Assembly: GCA_900549135.1 (NCBI GenBank)
Contig: URNI01000003.1
Coordinates: forward strand, 1-42,534
DNA: 42,534 nucleotides
Reading direction: 5' to 3'
DNA from: an uncultured Collinsella sp.
GTDB lineage: Bacteria; Actinomycetota; Coriobacteriia; Coriobacteriales; Coriobacteriaceae
A program made the position numbers and the translations under genes. Under the pieces are notes generated by a model, which did not search any database, was not told the DNA's origin, and saw only the letters and a program-made list of their open reading frames with translations. Below, piece after piece: positions 17,088 through 24,139 of this stretch (positions are counted from its first letter, which is position 1; each line of letters starts with the position of its first letter).

Positions 17088-17120
17088 AACAAAAAAGCTC
17101 GCCGACTAGGCCGACGAGCT
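17088..17120 (-). terminator. Terminator next to the leftmost att site (ancestral tRNA terminator)
   Basis: On the minus strand AGCTCGTCGG-cctag-TCGGCGAGCT is followed by TTTTTTGTT. It lies just past the 3' end of the tRNA-derived repeat at 17128. Before the insertions it would have terminated the tRNA-fMet transcript. Confidence 0.8.
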
Positions 17121-17127
17121 GCAAGTT

Positions 17128-17174
17128 CTTGGTCGCGGGGGCAGGATTTGAACCTACGACCTCCGGGTTATGAG
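17128..17174. repeat. Attachment site, left end of element A (47-bp tRNA-fMet 3' part)
   Basis: CTTGGTCGCGGGGGCAGGAT through GGGTTATGAG. It is identical to 39540-39586, where it is the 3' part (CCA end to anticodon) of the complete tRNA-fMet gene. The same sequence recurs at 22248-22294. Identity stops at the anticodon loop. Confidence 0.92.
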
Positions 17175-17316
17175 AGTGCTTTATATTATTCTGTCCTGCA
17201 AATCTAATAGCTCTTCTTTCATGTGATAACATGGTATTTGAGCTGCTGTTTTGTTCATACAGTTCATATGGTTGCGTAATGTTTAATCATTCAGTTAGTT
17301 CTTTAGAATCAGCTGT

Positions 17317-17353
17317 TTGCTACATGATTGCTACAACGCTGCTACAAATACGA
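17317..17353 (+). repeat. Candidate integrase arm-type sites, left
   Basis: TTTGCTACA, TGCTACAACGC and TGCTACAAATA follow one another. Nearly the same arrangement occurs at 22157-22194 near the other end of element A, and a shorter form at 21686-21704. Such repeats near both ends are typical of integrase arm-binding sites. Confidence 0.55.
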
Positions 17354-17381
17354 ATATGAAATGTTCTTGAAGGGTTTGGCT

Positions 17382-18593
17382 ATGGGCACGCTTTACTACA
17401 CAGGGCAAGAGTTGCTAGAGGATAAAAAACGCGGCAAGTTTCGCGGGCGGCTGTCATACCGTGACACCAACAACAAACGCCGATATATAACGCGCACGCT
17501 AAACGCCACGGGCAAGCGGGCTGCTAACGCAGAGCTAGCAGCATGGCGGCAAGAAAAAGAACGGGAACATAGCGAAAGCCTTGACCGCAACGGCGGCATA
17601 TCGTTACACGCGGCAGATACGCCCATATCCGATTATGTGTCCCAATACATAGACGCAAAGGAGCGGACTAAAGCTATTGAACCGTCAACCATAAGCAGCT
17701 ATCGCGATTCGCTGCGGTATATAGCCGCAACTTTTAGCGAAACACGAATAAAAGATTTACAGCCTATTGATGCTGAAAAATGGATAGCCGAGCTTGTTAA
17801 GGAAGACCGTTCACCCTCCACTATAGGAAAGGCTTTCAGGCTGCTAAAGATGGTTCTTAATAACGCTATCGCTACGGGCGTTATTGACAAGAACCCGCTA
17901 TCCCTTGTTAAGCCGCCCAAGCGTGTCAACAAAAAGCAGGGTATCAACGCGCTAGACGAAACGGCGCTTGCCGAACTTCTCGACAAGCTAAGTCTGCTTG
18001 AGCTGTCCCCCGTTACTGTCGCGGCATACATAGCACTAAACACAGGAATACGGCGCGGGGAGGTATGCGGGCTGCAATGGCAAGACGTTGACGCGGACAA
18101 TCGCGTTATATGGATTAGGCGCTCAATTGGACTCGGCAAAGGAGGTGCATATATCAAGCAGCCAAAGACCGACAAGGCAAGAGACGTTGTTCTGCCCGAC
18201 ACTTTGCTAGAAGTGCTTGAGCAATGGCAGGAAAAGCAGCGGCAGACATTCGCCGATAATATGGCATCGCTTAACCCCAATTCTTTCATTCTTGGCGATG
18301 CGCTCGGGTACTACCACCCAGACAGGCTATCTAAAGACTGGGCATCTTTAACAAAGATGCTCGGCACGCGTGGCACCGAGGGGCGGCGTTTGTCTTTCCA
18401 CGATTTGCGCCATACGTGGGCAACATTGGCGCTTGCCCACGGCATGGACGTTAAGACCGTCTCAAGCAACCTAGGACACGCCAACGCAGCAATGACGCTG
18501 AACGTATACGCAAGTGCAGACCCAGACGCGAAGCGGCGGGCGGCGGGCATCGTAGAGTGCCTAATGAGGTGCGACCAGTCAACGAACAGGTAA
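17382..18593 (+). CDS. int: Tyrosine recombinase (integrase) of element A
   Basis: A 403-residue integrase. The ATG at 17382 (MGTLYYTGQELLEDKKRGKF) has GAAGGG 7 nt upstream; further in-frame ATGs at 17361 and 17328 overlap the arm-like repeats. It has an N-terminal arm-binding region, a SAM-like core-binding domain (about residues 80-170) and a catalytic domain. Visible catalytic residues are Arg in TGIRRGEVCGL (about 222), HDLRHTWATLAL, His in SNLGHANAAMT and the Tyr nucleophile in LNVYASADP (about 375). It lies next to the left att site and should catalyse integration into the 3' end of the tRNA-fMet gene. Low GC compared with the chromosome. Confidence 0.95.
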   Translation: MGTLYYTGQELLEDKKRGKFRGRLSYRDTNNKRRYITRTLNATGKRAANAELAAWRQEKEREHSESLDRNGGISLHAADTPISDYVSQYIDAKERTKAIEPSTISSYRDSLRYIAATFSETRIKDLQPIDAEKWIAELVKEDRSPSTIGKAFRLLKMVLNNAIATGVIDKNPLSLVKPPKRVNKKQGINALDETALAELLDKLSLLELSPVTVAAYIALNTGIRRGEVCGLQWQDVDADNRVIWIRRSIGLGKGGAYIKQPKTDKARDVVLPDTLLEVLEQWQEKQRQTFADNMASLNPNSFILGDALGYYHPDRLSKDWASLTKMLGTRGTEGRRLSFHDLRHTWATLALAHGMDVKTVSSNLGHANAAMTLNVYASADPDAKRRAAGIVECLMRCDQSTNR

Positions 18594-18626
18594 GTACGTT
18601 TCTATACCTAGAAAGGACATAGCAAC

Positions 18627-18848
18627 ATGGATAAACAGAGCAAAGCACTGATAACGTTCAACGATGAACCAGAGGATGCTATTTCAGCCCTAAATGGCGC
18701 GGCGTGCCTGCTGAAAATGCTTGCAGGCGCAGCCGATGCGGGCATATGCCCAGACAATCACGTTGGCGATGCTTACTATACGCTGGGCGCTGTTATCGAA
18801 GCCGCAACGCACAAACTAGGAGAGACAGTTTTCAGCAGCGACAAATAA
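18627..18848 (+). CDS. Small hypothetical protein
   Basis: 73 residues, preceded by AGAAAGGA at good spacing, 33 nt after the integrase stop. The sequence begins MDKQSKALITFNDEPEDAIS and is mostly helical (ALNGAACLLKMLAGAADAG). No family is recognised. The clear ribosome binding site and the codon use like its neighbours support a real gene. Possibly co-transcribed with the integrase. No membrane segment or metal-binding motif. Confidence 0.65.
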   Translation: MDKQSKALITFNDEPEDAISALNGAACLLKMLAGAADAGICPDNHVGDAYYTLGAVIEAATHKLGETVFSSDK

Positions 18849-19409
18849 GCGCCCCAGCCACCCCATACGCCCGATATGGCAACTCTATAGGGTGGCTTTA
18901 CTCTTTGTATAGCGACCCTATAGGGTGCCAATACAGATAAGAACAGATAAGACTAGATAACAGCAGCCCGCCACGCTTGCGCCTTTAGGGGCAAGCGCGA
19001 GCGCGGCGGGCGTGCAACTTTATTAGAAGAAAAGAAGACGGCAAGCATTGTTGAAAACTGGTTGAAAACCTGTTGAAAACTTGTTTTAGCACACCGAGTT
19101 ATGAAGTCCATATGTTAATCAAAAACTCATTTACACACTTTAGCGTAATAAAAAAGCGCTGGTAAACATACCTTTAAGGGTTAACCCAACCTAAAACCAT
19201 CGCTTTAGTAATTACCCGAGGTCACATATTACGTTTTGGCGAGTCTCTTTTAATCACGCCCGCTGCTGATTCAATCTTTTCTGAATGATATAGCTTATTA
19301 AATTGCCTATTGGCGTATTCGTTTGCTAGAAGCCCATAGAACGCTTTTATGTTTATATAGCCCCATAGAATCGCGATTCGTCCAACTCGGCACGTTGAAA
19401 GGGGCACTA
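18849..19409. other. Intergenic region of element A, 561 bp, with repeats
   Basis: No gene is supported. It contains the palindrome CCCTATAGGG (about 18911) with a related CTCTATAGGG just before it, and CAGATAAGA-type short direct repeats (about 18934-18960). Three GTTGAAAAC iterons are listed separately. A nested inverted repeat (AAAAAAGCGCTGGT...ACCATCGCTTT, about 19150-19207) could be a terminator or operator before the excisionase-like gene. An origin or control region is possible. Confidence 0.5.
19050..19080 (+). repeat. Three phased GTTGAAAAC repeats
   Basis: GTTGAAAAC starts at 19050, 19061 and 19072, exactly 11 bp apart, so all face the same side of the helix. This is the look of iterons or a protein-binding array. 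AT-rich sequence follows. Confidence 0.6.
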
Positions 19410-19616
19410 ATGAAAAGCACCGAGCGGCAAGAAGCACCGCGCAACTTAAAAGACTTTCAAGAGCTTGTAACCGTTAAGCAGGTTGCAGACTGCTTGCAAA
19501 TCTCAAAGGGCACTGTTTACAACCTTGTTAAAGATAGGCAGCTGTCGGCGGTAAGGATTCGCGGAAATATGATTCGTCTTAACCGCGACCAAGTGTGTCA
19601 ATATTTCGGTTTATAA
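19410..19616 (+). CDS. Excisionase-like helix-turn-helix protein of element A
   Basis: 68 residues from the ATG at 19410, which has GAAAGGGG 5 nt upstream; the longer frame from 19323 has no such site. The core VTVKQVADCLQISKGTVYNL followed by VKDRQLSAVRIRGNMIRLNR is the MerR-like winged helix of Xis/HTH_17 proteins. It ends in QVCQYFGL. It may direct integrase toward excision, or regulate the downstream genes. It is separated from the integrase by 0.8 kb, so the two need not be co-expressed. Confidence 0.82.
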   Translation: MKSTERQEAPRNLKDFQELVTVKQVADCLQISKGTVYNLVKDRQLSAVRIRGNMIRLNRDQVCQYFGL

Positions 19617-19763
19617 CGGGCGGCGGCTATGGGCGATGAACTTAACAAAGCAGGTGAAGCATGTGCGGCGCGGGCACTTTCCAACTGCCCCATATCATAG
19701 GTTAAGCATGAAGCCGCTAACGCTGGGAACCCCTATCTTAATCAACTTATTTCAGTCGGTGGA

Positions 19764-20060
19764 ATGGAGTCCTACGGGCGTTATTGGCGGCTTGTTGAAC
19801 TGCTTTCGAACACGACCACACACGCCATACCGCGCGAGGGTGAACAGGGTTATAGGGGCTTTCAGCTCGGTTTGCACTTCAACTGCCCCGAGGAATACGA
19901 AGCCTTTATAGCAACGCTAATAGACCTTGAACTTGTAACTGTCGGCAGCAGCGGGCGGCGTGGTATGCCACTTGTTGATGAATCGGCGCTTGCGATAGGA
20001 AAAGCCCGACTAAACGGTAGCAAAGGCGGCAGGACGGCAGCACGTAACCGCCAACGTTAA
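19764..20060 (+). CDS. DUF4373-like (Lin1244/Lin1753-type) protein, N-terminus disrupted or non-standard start
   Basis: 98 residues from the first in-frame ATG at 19764. The segment MESYGRYWRLVELLSNTTTH followed by QLGLHFNCPEEYEAFIATLI resembles the phage/ICE replication-associated DUF4373 domain (pattern G-x-x-GYG-x-YW-x-LxE). Upstream in frame, KHEAANAGNPYLNQLISVGG also matches the usual start of that domain, but no ATG, GTG or TTG precedes it after an in-frame TAG at 19698. Before the TAG the same frame reads from an ATG at 19629 (MGDELNKAGEACAARALSNC). The gene may therefore be a pseudogene with a nonsense change, use a rare start, or be truncated. The family match is from memory and moderate. 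Confidence 0.55.
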   Translation: MESYGRYWRLVELLSNTTTHAIPREGEQGYRGFQLGLHFNCPEEYEAFIATLIDLELVTVGSSGRRGMPLVDESALAIGKARLNGSKGGRTAARNRQR

Positions 20061-20084
20061 AACGGACAAATGGAGCGATTCGAA

Positions 20085-20834
20085 ATGAATAGAAGCCTAC
20101 TTGACGATTCAATCATGCAATGTTCAATCAACAACCGAAACGATGAGCGCGAATCATGCTTTGACGCTTTCAGCACTTGCGAGACGTGCTTTCGTGAAGA
20201 AATGAGCCTTGCAAATCAAGCCTTTAGCGATTTGGCACGCTTGCCAAGTGATTTAGATTTGTGCGAGCCGTTGCACCGAGACGAAAGACGCGTACAGGAC
20301 GCAAATGTCCAGTTTTGCCAAATCCTCGAAGCGCTCGACATAGGCAACGCGGCAGAGCTTGCAGACGCTTTAAGCATCGACATAGGGATTTGCAAACGCG
20401 TTTATAACAATCCCTTGCTATGCAATGGAAAGGAACGCGCCCTCATATTGCAAGGGCTTGACGATTCAAGTTCACCTTTTCTTGATGTTTGGAGTACCGA
20501 ATACAGGAATGGTGAATCTGTAGGCGAAGCGTTAGCAGCGTGGACGCGTGAGAACTTCAATACGCCGTATCAGTTCTATAAGCAGGCGCAAGAGTTTGAG
20601 TTGAAAAGCTATCTCATTGGAATTGTCGGGAAGCTCAACGACCGCGAGCGATTCGGTCTGCTTGCGCCAAGTCTCGAACGGGCGATTAAAGAAGCGGCGG
20701 CGATAGCACTTGAGGACACGCCAACAGGCGAACCAGCTATAGAGCAGATTAACGCTTGCATTGCATCGCTCAACCACGCCAAGGAACAGCTGCTTGATTC
20801 TTTCAGTGTTTTAGTTGAAGCGCGAAAGCAATAA
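20085..20834 (+). CDS. Hypothetical protein of element A
   Basis: 249 residues from the ATG at 20085, which has GGAG 9 nt upstream; the in-frame ATG at 20070 is an alternative. The protein is acidic and mostly helical, with Cys residues clustered in the N-terminal third (SCFDAFSTCETCF). No membrane segment or known catalytic motif is visible. The middle (GIVGKLNDRERFGLLAPSLE) and the C-terminus look like amphipathic helices. No family recognised. It lies in the same orientation as the other genes of element A. A structural, regulatory or anti-host role is possible but nothing in the sequence decides. Confidence 0.65.
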   Translation: MNRSLLDDSIMQCSINNRNDERESCFDAFSTCETCFREEMSLANQAFSDLARLPSDLDLCEPLHRDERRVQDANVQFCQILEALDIGNAAELADALSIDIGICKRVYNNPLLCNGKERALILQGLDDSSSPFLDVWSTEYRNGESVGEALAAWTRENFNTPYQFYKQAQEFELKSYLIGIVGKLNDRERFGLLAPSLERAIKEAAAIALEDTPTGEPAIEQINACIASLNHAKEQLLDSFSVLVEARKQ

Positions 20835-20988
20835 ATCGTGACGGGAAACACGGGCGCGGCGGGCGGCGTGCGATTTGTTATAGCCCTATGCGACCGCAAA
20901 CACCGTTCGAGTTTATCAGCGTATCAGCGGCAGTTTGGCAATATAGCGACAAAGACTCTGGCATTTGAGCGTGTCCCAAAAGCACACG

Positions 20989-21052
20989 TTAAGAGACGGC
21001 GATAAGCAACCGAGAACAAAGCAAAAAACAGGCGCTTTAACCGTCTCTTTAA
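20989..21052. repeat. Inverted repeat before the serine recombinase gene (possible res site or operator)
   Basis: TTAAGAGACGG (20989-20999) and CCGTCTCTTTAA (21041-21052) face each other 41 bp apart, and a third partial copy, CTATCTCTTTA, follows. The position within 70 bp of the recombinase start suggests a recombination site or autoregulatory operator. Confidence 0.4.
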
Positions 21053-21117
21053 CTATCTCTTTATTATTGTCCCGAAATGCTTTAGACTTTTAGATACACC
21101 TACAAAGGGGGCAAGTA

Positions 21118-21678
21118 ATGATATTTGGATATGCACGCGTTAGCACCAAAGAACAGAACCTAGACCGACAGCTAGACCAGTTGGCTAAACGTGGCGTTGA
21201 TAAGATTTTTAGCGACAAAATCAGCGGCGTTAAGGAAAGCCGCCCCGAACTCGACAAAATGCTTGGACAGTTAAGGAGGGGCGATACTGTTGTAGTTTGC
21301 AGTTATGACCGCTTGGCGCGAAGCAGCAAGCAACTATTCAGCCTTGCCGAGCGCTTCGAGGAAAACGGCGTTTCGCTTGTATCCATCAAAGAGGGCACCG
21401 ATACCAGCACCCCACAAGGACGTTTCTTCTTTGCAATGTGCGCGGCTATGGCACAGTTTGAACGCGAACTGATTAAGGAAAGACAAGCAGAGGGCATCGC
21501 GGCGGCAAAAGCACGCGGGCGGCAGTTTGGCAGACCCGCCACAGACCCCGACAAGATGGATACCGCCATAAGGCTATACAAAGACGGCGGCATTTCCGTT
21601 AAGGAGATATGCGAGCGCACAGGCGTAAGCCGCGCTCCGCTTTATAGGGAACTCAAGAAAAAGGGCATCGAGCGATAG
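21118..21678 (+). CDS. Serine recombinase (resolvase/invertase family)
   Basis: 186 residues with a strong site (AAAGGGGGCAAG) before the ATG. The catalytic serine is in YARVSTKEQNLDRQ (about residue 9), with the active-site arginines in YDRLARSSKQL. A long E-helix follows (AAMAQFERELIKERQAEGIA) and then the C-terminal helix-turn-helix (ISVKEICERTGVSRAPLYRE). Length is standard for small resolvases and invertases. In element A it may resolve multimers of a circular form or invert DNA at the nearby inverted repeats. It is an unusual partner for a tyrosine integrase in a 5-kb element. Confidence 0.93.
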   Translation: MIFGYARVSTKEQNLDRQLDQLAKRGVDKIFSDKISGVKESRPELDKMLGQLRRGDTVVVCSYDRLARSSKQLFSLAERFEENGVSLVSIKEGTDTSTPQGRFFFAMCAAMAQFERELIKERQAEGIAAAKARGRQFGRPATDPDKMDTAIRLYKDGGISVKEICERTGVSRAPLYRELKKKGIER

Positions 21679-21685
21679 CACCGCC

Positions 21686-21704
21686 TGCTACAACGCTGCT
21701 ACAA
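21686..21704 (+). repeat. Candidate integrase arm-type sites, middle
   Basis: TGCTACAACGCTGCTACAA, identical to the central 19 bp of the left arm-type cluster (17329-17347). Confidence 0.5.
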
Positions 21705-21730
21705 TCAATTCGCCCATAGCCGAACAGGCT

Positions 21731-21778
21731 AACGAAAAAGAGCGCTTGCCATTCAGTTGGCGGGCGCTCTTTTTCGTT
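21731..21778. terminator. Bidirectional intrinsic terminator
   Basis: A perfect 15-bp inverted repeat, AACGAAAAAGAGCGC (21731-21745) with GCGCTCTTTTTCGTT (21764-21778). T-runs are present in both directions. It ends the serine recombinase transcript. Confidence 0.85.
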
Positions 21779-22156
21779 GTTGTATGGCGATATTTGCCGC
21801 TTTGACCAATTCGCACGTACCCAATAAGCGGCAGGGGCAAGAAAGCCGCTTGCAATGCCACCACAGAGCCGCAAAACAGCAATAGCGGGCGGCGGGCTTT
21901 AACCAAGTTGGCGCTTTTAATTAAAAGACGGGCGAAATACCCCCAACTCGGCGTAAAGGTTAAAGTTTCTAAATATATCGGTCTTATTCTTCTAAAAGAA
22001 GACCACCCCCGTCTGAAAAACCCTAACACGCAGTAATTTATCTCCCGTCATTGGTGCCCTATGGCTATAGCCCTACTTGAACATGGGGGGGGATACCCCA
22101 GTAGCAAACTAGCGGACTATTAGCGTGGCTCGAATTGAGTTTAGTTTGCAGTGTCA

Positions 22157-22194
22157 TTTGCTACAAAGTCTGCTATAACGCTGCTACAAATATA
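22157..22194 (+). repeat. Candidate integrase arm-type sites, right end of element A
   Basis: TTTGCTACA, TGCTATAACGC and TGCTACAAATA in the same order and spacing as at 17317-17353. It ends about 54 bp before the att core. Confidence 0.55.
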
Positions 22195-22201
22195 AGATAT
22201 A

Positions 22202-22238
22202 AAAGAAAGCAGCCCAGAGGAACAATGCCTTTGAGCTG
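22202..22238 (-). terminator. Terminator carried by the right end of element A
   Basis: On the minus strand CAGCTCAAAGG-cattgtt-CCTCTGGGCTG is followed by a T-rich run (CTTTCTTTT). It lies just past the tRNA 3' part at 22248 and closely resembles the hairpin at 39494-39531. Confidence 0.75.
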
Positions 22239-22247
22239 CTAAAAGTC

Positions 22248-22294
22248 CTTGGTCGCGGGGGCAGGATTTGAACCTACGACCTCCGGGTTATGAG
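22248..22294. repeat. Attachment site between elements A and B (47-bp tRNA-fMet 3' part)
   Basis: Identical to 17128-17174 and 39540-39586. It is the right boundary of element A and the left boundary of element B. Confidence 0.92.
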
Positions 22295-22552
22295 GGCGGG
22301 GCGGCTCTTTCTCTGTAGAACCTATTATACGTTTACGCAGGTAAATAGCTGTATCATGCATTTATTATCGAGCATTTTTATCTGCTCATTATCTGCTCAT
22401 ATCATCATTCTGAGCATATTCTGATCGGATTCCGCCGCCATATTTGAACAGCTTTAATATCACCCCTGCTGATTAACAAACAACCAATACGCAAGTCTGC
22501 AAATGACACCTATGACGGAAATGACAGCTTCAATGGGATATGCCCGACGCCG

Positions 22553-23917
22553 TCACGCTTTCGCGGTTTTGGCAATGAACAGGCCCTTGCCACACGAGTC
22601 GCCCGCTTTTGCTTCGATTAGCCCGGCGGGGTCGTTCCAGCAGGCACCACGATCGGCATCTAGGGGAGATACGCCCCAGTAAGCGCAGTTGTAGCATTTT
22701 CTAGCGCCGTCATTAGGCTGCAAGATGTCACCGAGCTCGTTAGCCGCCCTTCGCTGCCACTCATCGTTTGTATGAGTGTAGATATCGAAGGCCTGATCGT
22801 TCTTGTGACCGCTCATGCTCTTCGCGGTCCGCCGGTCCACTCCACAGTCGCGGCTCAACAAGGTCACGTATGTATGCCTAAACCCATGAAACTCGAAGTC
22901 GTCGGGTATCGGATACTCGAGCCTTGCCGAATCGAACCAACGCGTGAAAGACCGCTGAAGGATGTGCTTTGCGTTTCTGCTGTTTACAATGGGTGCGCCT
23001 TCGCTCCAGCGAAGGCCGAGGTTGTCCGAGTAAATGCGCCTTTGGATCTTCTGCCACTCATCGAGGACCGGTATGAGCGGCATCGGGACAGGGACTCTCC
23101 TGTTGTCTTCGTTCTTCGTCGACTTGTACGTCTGCTTCTCTTTGTTCAGCGCTTTAGTTACAGACAGCACGCCGCCTTCATAATCTTGCCAGGTCAACGC
23201 GAGCATCTCGGAAAGTCTAAGCCCGCAGTTCAGCGCAAGCAGCACGCCAATGGCATGTGCCTCCAGGGGGCGACTCGTTATGTAGTTAAATAGCGCCTGG
23301 GCTTGAAATAAAGTGAGTGCGACCTTCTCCTTGGTATCCCTTTTGGGAGCGTCAATCGAATCGCAGGGGTTCTTGTCGATATAGCCCCGCTCGACGGCGT
23401 CCTTGAGCAGCTGCCGCAGAAACGCATGACTTTTCTCAATCGTCGTTCCGGAGTAGACCCTGCCGGCAAGGTTATCGTCCCCCGGACTCCCCATGCAGGC
23501 ATATGCCTCATCGATGACGAAGGGCGTCACCCGCCTCAGAGGCAGATCGCCGAGGTACGGCCGGAGTCTTGCCCAGGCCTCGCGGTTGCTTTCGATGGTC
23601 CTCTCCTGGACTTTTCGCCGTCTCTCCCGCATCGCGATATAGGACATGGCGAATCCATCGAGCGTTAGGACGTCACCCTCGGAATGTCCTTTTGCCCTGC
23701 GTCTCCACTCGGGTACGTCTTGCGGAAGGCCCCCGTGATAAACGTAGTCGTTGATGGCTTTGATCAGCGCGATGGCCTCGGCCTCCGAAGCGACCTCTTC
23801 GCGATATTCGTCGTATCGCTTCTTGCGCTCATTCCAGCCGAGCGGGTACTTTACCTGCCAAGAGCTACCAACCGTCCTAGGAGCGTAACTACCCTTGTTG
23901 CGGGGCACCGTCGCCAT
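22553..23917 (-). CDS. int: Tyrosine recombinase (integrase) of element B with Cys-rich tail
   Basis: A 454-residue integrase beginning MATVPRNKGSYAPRTVGSSW. Core-binding domain about residues 80-190. Catalytic residues visible: Arg in LNCGLRLSEMLAL (about 230), HGFRHTYVTLLSR, His in KSMSGHKND and the Tyr nucleophile in FDIYTHTND (about 378). After the usual end of the family there is a tail of about 50 residues with four cysteines (CYNCAYW, later ACWNDPAG and DSCGKG) that could bind a metal. It reads toward the att site at 22248, so it should serve element B's insertion into the tRNA-fMet gene. It lies 12 nt after a small membrane-protein gene. Confidence 0.94.
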   Translation of the reverse strand: MATVPRNKGSYAPRTVGSSWQVKYPLGWNERKKRYDEYREEVASEAEAIALIKAINDYVYHGGLPQDVPEWRRRAKGHSEGDVLTLDGFAMSYIAMRERRRKVQERTIESNREAWARLRPYLGDLPLRRVTPFVIDEAYACMGSPGDDNLAGRVYSGTTIEKSHAFLRQLLKDAVERGYIDKNPCDSIDAPKRDTKEKVALTLFQAQALFNYITSRPLEAHAIGVLLALNCGLRLSEMLALTWQDYEGGVLSVTKALNKEKQTYKSTKNEDNRRVPVPMPLIPVLDEWQKIQRRIYSDNLGLRWSEGAPIVNSRNAKHILQRSFTRWFDSARLEYPIPDDFEFHGFRHTYVTLLSRDCGVDRRTAKSMSGHKNDQAFDIYTHTNDEWQRRAANELGDILQPNDGARKCYNCAYWGVSPLDADRGACWNDPAGLIEAKAGDSCGKGLFIAKTAKA

Positions 23918-23929
23918 GCTACCGCACCT

Positions 23930-24139
23930 CTAGTGAAGAAAGATGGTTGCCACGCCGGTGGCGGCAAGCGCGAGCGCCGCGAACGGAAGCCCGAAACCGA
24001 TCGACGACATAGCCAAGTCGCGCCAAGACGCCTCGACCATCGAGCCCCGATCCCCGAGCTTCCTGCGGACCACTTGATACAGCATGGTTGCGGTGGCGAC
24101 CGCCAGCCACACCGCGCCCGCGATGATAAACGGATTCAT
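23930..24139 (-). CDS. Small membrane protein, two predicted helices
   Basis: 69 residues with two hydrophobic segments, PFIIAGAVWLAVATATMLYQ and SSIGFGLPFAALALAATGVA, joined by a charged stretch (VVRRKLGDRG). It starts directly after the TAG of the upstream gene and ends 12 nt before the integrase gene, so it sits in an operon with both. No family recognised. It might act in entry exclusion, signalling or toxicity; nothing decides. Compact spacing and orientation support a real gene. Confidence 0.65.
   Translation of the reverse strand: MNPFIIAGAVWLAVATATMLYQVVRRKLGDRGSMVEASWRDLAMSSIGFGLPFAALALAATGVATIFLH

Larger units (their letters stand above)
21779..22552. other. Intergenic junction region between elements A and B
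   Basis: No credible gene; the short frames here are not supported. It contains the right arm-type cluster (22157-22194), a terminator (22202-22238) and the shared att site (22248-22294). After the att site, AT-rich sequence includes a repeated ATCTGCTCATTATCTGCTCAT stretch (about 22380-22400), a candidate arm-type region for element B's integrase. Confidence 0.6.

Noticed and set aside
17130..17174. Second and third tRNA-Met genes at 17130 and 22250
   Set aside because: Only the 3' part from the anticodon on is present; the 5' half is missing, so these are att copies, not genes.
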